A stretch of 64,000 bases of DNA, taken from NCBI GenBank assembly GCA_963556145.1, contig OY744462.1, positions 1,612,001-1,676,000 of the forward strand, written 5' to 3'. This DNA is from Hygrocybe punicea. Taxonomy: Eukaryota > Basidiomycota > Agaricomycetes > Agaricales > Hygrophoraceae. Positions 1 to 10,533 of the stretch are shown piece by piece (positions within the stretch are counted from its first letter, which is position 1; each line of letters opens with the position of its first letter). A program made the position numbers and the translations under genes. The notes beneath the pieces were generated by a model. The model saw only the letters and a list, made by a program, of their open reading frames with translations. It was not told where the DNA came from and made no database searches.

Positions 1-736
1 GTCGTCCAAACTGGTCCCGCCGTCGAGTTGCGCGAGGGTGGTGGCACCGACGGTTGTGGTGGTGATATCTCAACAAAGCCGCCACTGTTGACCAAGCAAT
101 CGCCGTGGGCGACTCTCGACATCGCCCTCGTCGTCTTCGTCACTGTGTGCCCGGTCCGCCACCGTTAGTTCTGCTGTTCGAGGCCGTTGGTTGAAAAGGT
201 CGGGCGTGCTCCTGCGTGGCTTTGAGGACGTCCGGGGTGGTGGTCTCTGTGTGTATCGTCGCCGTTGTCATCCTCCTCCTTGTTTCCGTCGTTGTTGAGG
301 GGTTGGGGAGCGGGAGTACGGCGAATGGGGGTGGTGATGGTGGTGGAAGGTTGAAAGCCATGTGATCACACACTTGCCTTTTGCTACCACCAACCCGTCT
401 CCCAACTTGCCTCCCGCCACGCTCCCACTATCCACCACCTCAACAACGACGGAAACCAGGAGGAGGACGACAACGGCGACGATATGCACCGAGACCACCA
501 CCCTGGACATCCTCAAAGCCGTGCAGGAGCGCGCCCGACCTTTTCAACCAACGGCCTCGAACAGCGGAACTAACGGTGGCGGACCGGGCGCACAGTGACG
601 AAGATGACGAGGGCGATGTGGAGAGTCGCCCACGGCAATTGCATGGTCAACAGCAGTGATGTTGTCAAGATATCACCACCACAACCGTTGGTGGCACCAC
701 CATCGCGCAACTCAATGGCGCGACCAATCTGGACCG
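1..736. repeat. Large diverged inverted repeat (palindrome)
   Basis: The first ~368 bases and the next ~368 bases are reverse complements with scattered mismatches, centred near TGTGATCACA at about 362-371. The segment GGTTGTGGTGGTGATATC near 51-68 returns inverted near 668-685, and both strands give matching proline/threonine-rich frames. The left arm probably starts before the window. The frames show no recognisable domain and look like by-products of the repeat. It may be a foldback element or an inverted duplication; no target duplication can be seen because one end is missing. Confidence 0.75.
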
Positions 737-1440
737 CGAAAACGATGGCAGGGACCATGGGGACGTTGTAGATGACGTCTCCATTGGATTTATCCATGGT
801 GGATCATGGGGAGGGCCGTGAAGGGCCCCAAGGGCATAGGTGAGTACCCACCCCCCTCCTGCTTTTTCCCCATGTACTTACCCCTTCCTGCCGCTCGTTT
901 GGGGCCAGGAGCCCTCCCCCATTCCTCCCCTCTCTGTTTCCCCCATCCGCCTCGCTTCCCGGCCCCTTCCTCGCCACCCATTGCCACCCCCCACTCCATG
1001 CACCCTTCCCCGGCCCCCAGCGTCCCTCCCTCCCATCACCCACCCTACAGCACCCTTTCCCACCAATTTCAGACCCAATCCGGCGCCCCTGCGAAGGTGA
1101 GTACCCACCGGTTCATCGGCGGCACCCCATGTATCATTTTTTATTATTTCTTTTATATCTCTTTTATTTCGGGTATTTCCATGTATATTAGTATATATAC
1201 AGCATGTAGAACAATATATCGATGATGAGCGCGCATGCCAGTAAGTGATGGGCGGGGCCATGGCAACAGTGACGGGAAAGCCCGAGCCCCATCAGCGCCC
1301 TTGTTCCTGACCAGAACTGACGTTCCCGATTGGGTTATTGCCATATTTAGGACACTACAACATTACTAGTATATGCTACTAATAACTACTAATAAGACTT
1401 ATATACTGAAGCTAGGGTGGAGACTGATTTATGGCCGGAT
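737..1440. other. Unassigned, pyrimidine-rich stretch
   Basis: No gene is supported. Positions about 850-1080 are very C/T-rich on the plus strand, giving long proline-rich frames that I read as composition artefacts. The motif GTGAGTACCCACC, which resembles a 5' splice site, occurs twice (near 840 and 1097). The stretch then becomes AT-rich from about 1130 to 1440. Confidence 0.5.
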
Positions 1441-1460
1441 CGGCGGTTTTAAGACTTTAG

Positions 1461-1509
1461 AGCCTTATAATAGTGGTTGAGATACGTGTTCAACCACTAT
1501 TATAAGGCT
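1461..1509. repeat. Perfect 20-bp hairpin
   Basis: Positions 1461-1480 are the exact reverse complement of 1490-1509, with a 9-nt loop. The right arm overlaps the 3' end of a minus-strand frame that stops at 1500. It lies at the downstream end of the Helitron-related block. Helitrons carry a hairpin just before their 3' end, so this is a candidate terminus, but no convincing CTRR end with an A/T insertion point was found. A transcription terminator is the alternative. Confidence 0.55.
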
Positions 1510-1757
1510 TGTAGTGTGAGAAGGTCAGGTGCAATTGTATTGTTATCTACTGGAAAAATCACGTCATGGTAAGCCAAAATTGTTATGTTTTGACCCATGT
1601 CATGGGCCGTCACTGTGAACTGGCAGAAGTCGACAGCACCCTCCGTTTGTAAGTAATATAGTGTGCATAACACTTCTCCATATGAGTAGTGGTCAGAATG
1701 CTTGATATCTTCATTGAGAGCCAAAAAGAGGCTTGACAGCAAGAGTGTGGTCTCCAC
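1500..1757 (-). pseudogene. Fragment of an OB-fold-like Helitron-linked gene
   Basis: A short minus-strand frame contains IFPVDNNTIAPD, which parallels ILYPVDDNTAVGDD in the frame at 1964-2647 and RVSSIDSTIVAGNGYD in the frame at 8052-9119. The spacing of hydrophobic residues before this motif is also similar. I infer a third, truncated copy of the same family. It lacks the C-terminal half seen in the other copies and ends in the hairpin at 1461-1509. Confidence 0.4.
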
Positions 1758-1963
1758 ATCCCGTCCCGGATAAGTAATTGAATCAGCGATATCAAAATAA
1801 TAATGTACAAGCTATGTCAGCTTCGCCATGTATTATTTAGCAATGCACAATTGGGATGTGGTCACGGATGTTTCTCAGTTAATATCAGGTTACTCAGATC
1901 CTGTCTCAGATCATTCAGATCATGTCTTAGATGAAGAATGACAGCACTGTTTCAGTGGAAATG

Positions 1964-2647
1964 TCAAAAAAAAGTATAGATGCGTTCAAGATCGACATGG
2001 AGTTCAACGGTGTCAAAATGCAATGTAGCGTCGTGAAGAAGTCCAGTGACGGAAGTCAGAGTGCTGTGGTGAGGAAGTGGGAGATTGTCATTGGAGTGAA
2101 TGTGAATGTGTAGATGGTGTTCGTGACATTGAATGTTGAAGGAAAAGTTGTGTGGTGGGGAAAGTAATTCAGGCTGTGGTATGTGAGAAAGCGGTGGATA
2201 AATCAATGAGAAATGCATACCATTCCTGAGATAAATAAGAATGTTGACATGGAAAAAGAGGAGGGGGGGAGTCTGTGAATCTGAGTGGTGGTTCATAAGT
2301 GGTGTTTTGAGGATAAAAGGAGAACTAACCATGAATGCGTCAATGAAAATATTGTAGTCATCATGAGAGAAGTCATCTCCGACTGCGGTGTTATCATCAA
2401 CAGGATAAAGGATGCCTGCGACAAAACAGATTGATCCATCTTCAGGAGGCGGTTCGAGAGATTCAGGAGAAATGAAATAGTGAATGACAGCGAAGATTGA
2501 TTGCCATGTGGTGGCTGTAGTTGTAGGAAGGGACAATTCCATGTCGAGAATGAAAGTAGATGGGTTGTCAGGATGGAAGTGAGGGTAGGAGATGGGCATG
2601 ATTGTGGAAATGACAGCTGTGCAGGACATTGATTCAATAGTAAACAT
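1964..2647 (-). CDS. OB-fold-like accessory protein, downstream copy
   Basis: This is an unrecognised small protein downstream of the Helitron helicase on the same strand. Exon 1 runs from ATG 2647 to about 2330 and contains ILYPVDDNTAVGDD. A donor GTTAGT follows at 2329, and a C-terminal exon starting near 2178 ends in HVDLERIYTFF. The two-part layout matches the gene at 8052-9119: a V-G-x-V/L strand plus P/S-I/V-D motif, then a second block with V-x-G and a hydrophobic strand before I-x-F. This suggests an OB-fold, single-strand DNA-binding type. RPA-like genes are known passengers of plant and animal Helitrons. The family call is inference, and the exon join is approximate. Confidence 0.4.
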   Translation of the reverse strand: MFTIESMSCTAVISTIMPISYPHFHPDNPSTFILDMELSLPTTTATTWQSIFAVIHYFISPESLEPPPEDGSICFVAGILYPVDDNTAVGDDFSHDDYNIFIDAFMVSSPFILKTPLMNHHSDSQTPPLLFFHVNILIYLRNGMHFSLIYPPLSHIPQPELLSPPHNFSFNIQCHEHHLHIHIHSNDNLPLPHHSTLTSVTGLLHDATLHFDTVELHVDLERIYTFF

Positions 2648-2757
2648 TTGTTCATGAAGGGAGGTGAAGAAGGGAGCACGATGACACTGTGGATGATGTT
2701 GCGATCGGATCGAGTGTTTTGCAAATTTGTCGAGTTGTAAATATAAATAGAGAGATG

Positions 2758-5700
2758 TTACAATAAGAGACGTTTATATACGACATTTGTAGTTTCCATA
2801 TGACAGGCATCATTTGCCAGCAAGACAGCGGAGTCCTCCCTTTTCCTAACGCGGGACAGTGCTGCACTGCTGTGTACAATTGGCCATGTGCAAACACTGG
2901 CAAATGGAGATCCAGCACAGTTTTGTGTAACGTAAGACCGATGCAACCATGAAAGGTGCAAGCGTATGCAAGCCGTAGGGGGATTTGCAGTCGACGGATG
3001 GTCCAGCTGGAGAATGGCGGGGTGAATTCAAAATGGATTCGTGGGATGCAATGTATATCACCAAGGTTGCCTGTTCTGTTGTTAATAACATGAACACATA
3101 TGAAGCGCTGATGAAGGGAATCTACAACGACACGTGCATTTTTGACCAGATGTTTTTTGACGCTCATATTGCGCATAAGGCTGCATACGCAGCCGCAGCC
3201 GCAGCCCTGCTTAAGGATCAGATTGTGCGGGGGGATGCCATTGGGACACAGGCTGTATAGGTGTTCAATGTCGATGTCATCATTGTTGACCTCCGAATTT
3301 TCTTTGATTTCGTCAGCACTTAAGTAACAGTCTGTAAAGACAATGAGGGGAACGTGGGAATGAAAGAGTGTGAACATACGTTCAGGACTGTCTAGCAGTT
3401 AAGGCATGTCACGAGTCCATCCGTGGGTGATCCGGATCCGAACTCGCGAGTTTTTTTAAACAAAATCTCTTTACTCAGATCCGTGTGGGTTTTTCAACCC
3501 ACCGGACTTGGATCCACGGGTCGGCTACCCGCGGGTCCACGGGTACTCGCAGGTGACCTGGGGCTCGACGCGCCTTGGACCACGAACCATCCTCTTCCAC
3601 CCTCATATTTTCTTGCAAGCCACAGTGCCACATCAACTGATGTGGGCCTGGGGTTGCGAGGAGTTGGGAGGAGTGGGGAGGAGGGGGGACCTTTCAGCGG
3701 CACCATGCCACCGTCGCAGCTGTTGCTGTTGCGTTTGTTGCTGCCGTTCCCGCTGCTGCTGTCGTTGCCGTGGGCTGCTGCCACATCCACGCTCGTGGGC
3801 ATCATGGAACTGTGGGGAGTAAGTATAGATAAATAAAATAGATGACAATGAAAACTTATCTTAGCAGCGGGGGTGGACGCACCACTCCCTGCTGTGTCCT
3901 TGTGTTGCTACCATCCCCGGTTCCCGTCATGGGTGTGGTGTTGGTGTGGGCATGGTGTTGGCTTGGGTGTTGGCAGGCGTTGGTGTGGGCGTTGGTGGTG
4001 CTGCTGCTGCCACTGCTGTTGCCAGCTGTCCTCGTCATGATTCTCTGTGTAATAAGAAGTCAGTAAAGTGAAGCTTTTGTGAAAGCTTACCATTTCGTCT
4101 TGTGAGTGTTGCTGTTATTGTTGAGTCGACGTTTCGCAGCTTTGTTTAAGATCACATGATCTAAGTTCCCGCGATTTCATACACACAAAAATTAAACATT
4201 TGAGTAACTACAGAGAATGAGTTTTGGCTGTGACCCACAAGTACTCACACAGGTACCTGAGAGATAATATGTGACACCCAGATCTGTGAGTATTTCAGAC
4301 AACAGGTAAATGGTACTCACGAGTCAGATACCCACAAGTTTTCCCACAGGTAAACCCATTGTGACCCGCGGGTTACCCAGAGTCGTGACATGCCTTACTA
4401 GCAGTTGAAGCACCTTTGAATTGAATTCATTTACGAAGGAGTTCCCTGGGCTAAGAAATGCACGTCGCAAGCAAGCGACAGGATCAGTGAGAATGGATGG
4501 TGGGTAAAGGAAGTCGAGTGCGGCAGTTTCCGTTGGCAAACAATGTAGGATGTCAATGGATGCAGTGGGGTGAGTGGTGTCTTCTCCAATGTCATCGACA
4601 AAAGATGTATATGTCGCGTCACCGCCAGTGCGATGGGGCATATGCAAAGAGAACAACTGAAAGGAACACCATAGTGGGGATTGTTTGATGGATGCAAGAA
4701 CTGTGGCAGTTTCACTCCCGCCTTTGATGACAGGTGCCACTTGGCGGAAGTCTCCAACACCGATAAAAGGAATGCCGCCAAATGGCATATTGCGTTTAGT
4801 GATGATGCGACAAATATGATCAGCACATTCAAATGCAATCAGTGTGCAGCTCGGAAGCTCATCCCAAATGATTGCTGCTGCGGAAGCGATGAGCTGTGCA
4901 TGACCAGAATTCGTTGTTATAGTGCTTTGGATGTCACACTCGTCCTATTTTGGTTGTCAGTGGCAGTTACATTATGACAGAGAACACAAACATCAGTTGC
5001 GGGGATCTTGAACAGGTTGTGCACAGTACGTGCTCGGTCATATAAAGTGGCAGAAAGTGCACTGGTGCCGACAATGAGTATGATGAAATTTCGCAGTCGC
5101 AGATTTGATGCGACGGCGTCAACGACAAATGTTTTGCCGCGGCCTGGTTTGCCTTCAATGAAAGAAGGATGAATGTATGTGTCGTCTTCGTGGTGGCGCA
5201 AAACATTTGCAATCATTGTGTTGTACACATGCATTTGCTCAGCATTCATAGTCTTGCATCTTGCGTCCGGCCTCCAATAAGTGGTGTGAGATAGCTTCAA
5301 GAGTGTTGTTGAAAGAATTTAAATGGGTTGCGTTGCGAAAATCGAGTGAGAGAGCGTCTTGGAATTTTTTCCAGAGGGGCAAAGCTGGGTAGCCTTCCAA
5401 GATGATCCGTGAAAATAGAAAACAAAGTTGAGCGGGAGTTTGGTAACAGGCGATGGCTTCTTGCAAGGCATAAAAGCCTTCGTGGTCATCTGCAAAAATT
5501 CCGTGTTTCAATGCTGCTTCTTGGAAGGAAGGTTGAGTGGTTCCATCCACGGTCAGCAGATGGTCAAAGCTGCATGCTGCATAGTGGACTAACAATGTCC
5601 TCAAGTAGAATGCTTCGCCAGCGGTAGGAGGGATGAGCTGCAGTCGTGCGACTTTGCTGCCTATCTGGCGTTGTCGAACCATGTTGCGTGTACAGTTTTG

Positions 5701-7903
5701 GATTGGAGCTTCAAGGAATTCCCCATCGTTTACATGAATGTCAGGGTCCCATTTGTATAGGACATAATTTTGAAAATATTCGTTATATTTGAGAGTGTCA
5801 AAGCAGTGATCAGGAGGTCGGTGAAAATAGCGTATGAGGAGTGAAGTGCTGTCAGTGGAATGGTCCATGCCACCTGTGAATTTCGTGATGTTTCGACCTG
5901 GTAAGTGGACAGGAAGGCAAGAAACACTTGGTTCTTTGGATGTAATTTCGAACCCTAAAATACGCCATGCAGACTCATCCGCAGACAGGTAGCGGCCATT
6001 GACATAATCGTCAAGCTCATTAATACAATGTTCCCGGTCTTCTCGAGAGTATACCAAGCACGATTGGGGCCTTTGTGCAGGTACTTATACAGGTAGGTGA
6101 ACAGTGTGGACGTTGCGGTGATGTCATGAGAATATGGCAGTCGAGTTTGTCAATAATTTTGGGGATGTGAGGTGCAATCCAGGCGTCGTCGGCAGTCGTA
6201 CGTTTGTAATGGAGGCGCCCATCGTTGTCTATCCATGTGTTTGGGGTGACTCCATGTGGAAATCCATAGATGCAGACGTTACCTTTTTGGCAACGACTGG
6301 TTTCATGCGTGAGGTGGTCTTTTGAATGCGTCATATACTTGCGAATTTTCGTGCGCAAGGAAGGGTTGTCTGTAGGGAGCGTGGCCTTGATAATGTTATC
6401 GATGGATGCAAAAGGTAATTCAGGCAGGACCTTGTAACGCATGGAGCAGTTTTAAAATGGAGTGGACTTTAGCACGAATGAGACGCTGCTTACTTTCATA
6501 ATGATATGTGCGTGTGGTAAGCCACGTTTCTGGAATTCAATCACTTTAATCATGTACACGCAAATGCCAAATCTTGAACGTAAGATCGTTAACAGTCGCT
6601 GTAAGTGTAGCTTGAACGCACGGCAAACAATGACAGGAGCATCACATGAACGTTGGCCAGGTTTTAAACGTTCATTAATCTCGGGCCAATCAGGATTGCA
6701 CATCATCGTAATGAAAAGAGATGGGCAGCCATATACACGAGCGAGTGCCAAACTATCAGCGGTTTGTTCTGCAGCCCACTTGCGTGAGCCAAGAAAGCTT
6801 GCAGGTAAAATTAAATCACTGTTATGAAGCACGTCGTCTTCATTTAATTTCTCGAGCGACCGGCGGTGATAACCGAGCCTTTCTTCTTCGATGCGAGAGT
6901 ACATGTCACAAACATATTCGGCGGTGAGCCAACCAAATGACAGGAAGCGTTCATTGGTGAGAAGATGATGCCAATACCAAATGCGTTGCGTGAATGGGGG
7001 GTGGCCATTGTTGTTGTCTGAGCCATCGGCAGTTGGCAGGCCCCACCCAGGCGTACCATGTGGAAAAAGTAGGGGGTACTGTAATGGCTCGTAATGGCGT
7101 GAAAAGATGGATATGAATGTAGGGGCAATATCTGAGTTTCTGTAGATGAGAACGCTACGTGGTATGGTAGCAGCGCAGATGCTGCGACGGATAATTGCGG
7201 CGAAATCGCCTCCAGAGGAGACCTCGGCAAGTTCCAACGTGCAGGAAGTGCCATTGGGGATGGTATGAAAACGTTGCAGGTTATGAACGTATGGGTTACA
7301 ATCCTCGAGGTCAGCCTTGAATGCTCGTATCCAAGTGGGAGGGACTTTGAATTCCATTCCTTTCGCTTCCCTGGCTGTTTCATCATACAGAAACCAATGC
7401 ATGCTATGATTTTGAGCGTGGAGGTCAAAGACACAATGGTACGTTTGGCCACTAACAGCAACAGCGGCAGGGCCGGATTGAAAGTGTTGAAAGCCACCGG
7501 TTGCGCCAATTGCCGTAAAGCAAAATAAGTTGTTCAGTTGGCGTGATTGTGTAGAGAGATTTCGAGAATGTGTGTCGTGTTGCAAGAGATGCACTAGCCG
7601 CGCAGGAAGTGGAGGTAGTGACAGGACAATCAACTTTTGTTTATTGCAGCAGAAATCATTGTCTTTGCCTTTCAGAAGGCGTGCATTACATCTGCGGCAT
7701 GTACGATTCCAACTCGGCCGTTGCCAGCGGTTGCGTGTCATGCTGGTGTGAAAGCATTCCCACCATGGAAGTATAGTGTCGGAAGGAGCAATGGTGCATG
7801 AATGGCGGCGGCTTCTCTTCGACTTTGCTTGATGAGCATTGTACGTTGCATCAGTTCGACGTTTGTGCCCACGTTCATGTTCTTTTGCTTTTGGTAAAGG
7901 CAT
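2758..7903 (-). pseudogene. Helitron Rep-helicase (HUH Rep + Pif1-like helicase), broken
   Basis: Start: ATG at 7903. The longer frame upstream opens only with TTG. The N-terminus is basic and has a Cys-rich segment (CRRCNARL, FCCNK). The Rep part has the HUH motif in EFQKRGLPHAHI near 6500-6530 and the YLYKYLHKG motif near 6080. The helicase part has Walker A GKPGRGKT near 5140, GVGDFRQVAPVI near 4750, and the C-terminal LAYACTFHGC...FAHGQLYTA block near 2890-2950. The family ending NVVYK-x-LLL is present, with stop at 2758. Introns restore the frame at 6493-6431 and 4991-4945, and one follows SPE near 3377. Frameshifts lie near 6120, 5250 and 2880 (an extra ~5 bp). A 998-bp hAT-like element interrupts the exon at 3400-4397, and the protein reads on across the removed insert. 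Confidence 0.9.
3400..4397. mobile_element. Non-autonomous hAT-like element inside the Helitron
   Basis: Terminal inverted repeats TAAGGCATGTCACGA (3400-3414) and its exact complement (4383-4397) bound 998 bp. The flanks carry an identical 8-bp direct repeat CTAGCAGT (3392-3399 and 4398-4405); 8 bp is the hAT superfamily target-site length. Subterminal copies of ACCCGCGGGT-like motifs occur near both ends (about 3530 and 4360), as expected for transposase binding sites. The interior is low-complexity CTG/GTGG repeat with no transposase. Removing it and one target copy rejoins the helicase reading frame. Confidence 0.9.
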
Positions 7904-8051
7904 TGTGGCGATGAAGACGGAGGCGAACCGTGGCTCACATTTATTAAGGGAAAAAATGTTTACACATAAGGGAAAAGGGGCTAATGTGGAAAGAATCTTC
8001 AGATAAAGTTGAAACAAAAGTTAACTGACATCGTCATGACGGCATTTGCCC

Positions 8052-9119
8052 TTAGAAGGGCCGGTGGCACTGGAACCCCACATAAACGCAGAAGGTTTTT
8101 CTATGGGAGGTGTGGTCACGATGGCTGGAATGGAAAAGATTTAGGTAGAGACCTTTCGGTGGAGAGACAGGAACGGCATCCGCGTCTGGGGCCAAGAAAG
8201 CAATGTCTTTGGCTTTGAGGACGATCCTTTTCACAGCGTTGTCGCCCTCGGAGGTGATGGCAGAGCTCGCTACACAGCCGCTCACACAAATGGAAGCACC
8301 TTGTCGAGGTGTGGGGGCTTTGTCACGGAAACGACAGTTCGTCGAGGGGAAATGACAAACGATGCCTGCAAGTCGTTGTTGGCCAACACACCACTGTTTG
8401 ACATCCATTTGGAACTCGCGTTCATTTTTTTGAGGGCCTGACTGTAACAGATGATGAAAAAGAAGTAAAGAAGAGATTGTTGAGAGAGAGGCACATACGA
8501 TGCCGGCAACGGTGACGAAAGGTTGCAACGGTTCGAGTTGAACGTCACCTGCAATGCTGTGTATACGTTTTGCTTCGATGAGGAAGTCGTAATCGTTCAT
8601 GTCGTACCCGTTGCCTGCGACGATGGTGCTGTCGATAGAGGAGACACGGCCTTCAACAAAATGGAGGCCGCCTTCAAGGTTGGTGTCGAAAGGTAGAAAA
8701 TATTGAAGGAGGGCGTGGACGGTTTGCACACACCCATCATCGCTAGTGCCCAACACGACTTCGCCGTCTAAAGTGAGGGTACGTGGTTTATCGGGATTGG
8801 TACGTTGAATGTGTGAGCAAGGGAGAAGACCAGCAATATGGGCGTAGCCAGGCATGATGTCGAAGCACATTGAAATTTGAGAAAGGTGGCAAACAAGGTG
8901 GTTAAAACCCTTTTGGTGACATGCATGAGGACAACGGAATAAAGTTGGAGTAGAATGAGACAGGGTGAGACGATGAGTAAGAGGGTAAGACAGGCGGGAA
9001 ATGATGGGCGTAGTGGAAGGAAAAGGGAAGGAGCACATGACAGGTGGACAGTCAGTCAGGTGCACGCCGTAAGAATATATCATTGTTAAATGTAAAGTAA
9101 ACAAACCACCCAATCTCAT
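8052..9119 (-). CDS. OB-fold-like accessory protein, upstream of Rep-helicase
   Basis: The frame is open from ATG 9119; the ATG at 8855 (MPGYAHIAG) is a plausible alternative start because the first ~88 residues look non-conserved. A GTATGT...ACAG intron at 8498-8442 (57 nt, phase 0) is very likely. The first half contains TLDGEVVLGTSDDG and RVSSIDSTIVAGNGYD. The second half holds CHFPSTNCRFRDKAPTPRQG, ICVSGCV and IVLKAKDIAFL, a strand pattern like RPA-type OB-folds. Its stop is about 150 bp before the Rep-helicase start on the same strand, so it is probably carried by the Helitron as a single-strand DNA-binding helper. I do not recognise a named family. Confidence 0.5.
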   Translation of the reverse strand: MRLGGLFTLHLTMIYSYGVHLTDCPPVMCSFPFPSTTPIISRLSYPLTHRLTLSHSTPTLFRCPHACHQKGFNHLVCHLSQISMCFDIMPGYAHIAGLLPCSHIQRTNPDKPRTLTLDGEVVLGTSDDGCVQTVHALLQYFLPFDTNLEGGLHFVEGRVSSIDSTIVAGNGYDMNDYDFLIEAKRIHSIAGDVQLEPLQPFVTVAGIVCASLSTISSLLLFHHLLQSGPQKNEREFQMDVKQWCVGQQRLAGIVCHFPSTNCRFRDKAPTPRQGASICVSGCVASSAITSEGDNAVKRIVLKAKDIAFLAPDADAVPVSPPKGLYLNLFHSSHRDHTSHRKTFCVYVGFQCHRPF

Positions 9120-9485
9120 CGTTTAAGCTTTTAAGTCTGAGCCAGTCTCCTCTGTGTACTCCAGCAGTTTAATTACTTTGTGCTATTTCTTGACCTTCTC
9201 CCTTTTCACTACACTCTGAGTTGGTCTCGCACCACTAGGCCAGGAATTGTTACAAAGTCACGTCACGTTCGTCAATAATTGTTACAAAAATACCAGATTG
9301 TTAGCGTCACGTGTCACGGTCCATTGTTATAATTCGCGTGAGTACAATATGTCCTAATTAGTCATTGGGAAATCGGGAGGTGACCAGTCGGACTTGATAA
9401 GTGGCTCACTCGGATGGATAAGCACAATGCAATAAATTGAAATAAAGAAAAAGTGCAGGACTACTTCTACATATCAGGATCCCTA
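9120..9485. other. Unassigned 366-bp stretch
   Basis: No gene is seen. It contains two nearby copies of AATTGTTACA (about 9245 and 9275) and should contain the undetected 5' end of the Helitron. No terminal repeat could be fixed. Confidence 0.4.
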
Positions 9486-9808
9486 TCAAGCCCCAGCACG
9501 TGTGCGTTCAATATTCTCTAGTGAGTTTGCCTCGCTTCTCAGGTGATCGAAGACATCCTTCCACTTCATATCTGAGTCAGTCTCCTGCTCGAGGCGTGAA
9601 ACAAAGTCATCTATGACATTATCAGGTATTGGTGGGTGAGCGAGTGCTTTCTGCTGGTCATAAATCTTGTTCTTGTGGTTGAAGATGTGGGAGACAAGCC
9701 CACGGAGGTGTGTGTCAATGCTCTGGTATATTTGTTGTGCACTAATGTTGGGTGACTGTCCATGGCTTGCATAGTAGAGATCCTGGACTGTAACATGACT
9801 AAGCACCA
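9486..9808 (-). pseudogene. 3' part of a split gene of unknown function
   Basis: A minus-strand frame enters from the left inverted repeat and continues as a mostly helical, charged C-terminus (HVTVQDLYYASHGQSPN ... ENIERTRAGA) with stop at 9486. No domain is recognised. The frame begins where the 352-bp repeat ends (9809). A minus-strand gene with the same direction ends at the mirror position (15443) on the other side of the 5.6-kb unit. I infer that the two parts were one gene before the unit inserted. Confidence 0.45.
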
Positions 9809-10160
9809 TTATTGTGTTTTGCACGTGACTTGGCTTTGTCAGCTTTTGAGATATCTTTGAAGGCCCTGCAATGCAATGGCCGTATCTCACTCGTTCCTCA
9901 ACAAAACGACTAGCGGTTGAAAATCTGAGGTCCCGAAGACGTTTTGGAGGTGTTGTGTATATGTAAGTGGCCTAAATATGACATTTAAAAATTTTGATTT
10001 TTCAGAGCAGGTAGCTTTGTCGGATCGCTCTGATGGATGCTAGGGACTGCAGATGATAACGAAAAGGTGTGTATTTGCCGGATTACATATAAATCTAGGT
10101 GCTAATGTAGTTTCTATGTTATGAAGACTAGTAATTCACCATATTGGAGTCAAGAACACG
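9809..10160 (+). repeat. Left 352-bp inverted repeat of the 5.6-kb unit
   Basis: Positions 9809-10160 match the reverse complement of 15091-15442 with only a few substitutions and single-base indels (for example CTCACTCGTTCC against CTCACTTGTTCC). Outer ends read TTATTGTGTTTTGCACG. Inner ends stop at AAGAACACG, inside the first recognisable part of the ribosomal L19 copy on the right side. Confidence 0.9.
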
Positions 10161-10533
10161 AATGTCTGTCACCCACCACTACTACCCCATTTCCAACTGC
10201 TACCACCCACATCCCATGCCCCAAAAGATCAATTATGCATCCAGCTGCCTATTGCTATCTGCCAACTGCCATTAACCTGGCTGCCTGATCACCCTTTCCC
10301 CCACCTTTCCTTCGGAAAGCTGGTTGTGCACAGCCAAGTCATTTCGCATCCTCTAGGATTATTCTACCATCTATACTTGCATGCAAATGATAACAAATGG
10401 GCTCCGTGCATGCTATACTCTATGTAGACCAGCCAAGATGTATTTTGCTATGTAGTGACAATTTTGCATCAATCACGCGACACGCGACTTGGTTTGTTTA
10501 TCACCTAAATTCGGTTGACCTTCAACTTCAACG

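Larger units (their letters stand above)
1500..9119 (-). mobile_element. Helitron relic (Rep-helicase plus accessory genes)
   Basis: A minus-strand Helitron-type block. The central gene (7903 to 2758) encodes a HUH Rep domain fused to a Pif1-like helicase, the diagnostic protein of Helitrons. OB-fold-like small genes lie upstream (8052-9119) and downstream (1964-2647, with a fragment at 1500-1757), all on the same strand. Exact 5'-TC and 3'-CTRR ends were not found, so the limits given are those of the coding parts. Frameshifts and a nested hAT-like insertion (3400-4397) show that it can no longer move on its own. Confidence 0.75.

Noticed and set aside
806..1261. Long Pro-rich plus-strand and Arg/Gly-rich minus-strand frames
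   Set aside because: They arise from a C-rich stretch, have no domain and overlap each other on both strands.
7904..8017. 38-residue N-terminal extension of the Helitron protein
   Set aside because: Opens with TTG only; ATG at 7903 gives the expected basic N-terminus.
9239..9290. Repeated AATTGTTACA as Helitron or transposon terminus
   Set aside because: Only two short copies, no pairing partner at the other end.
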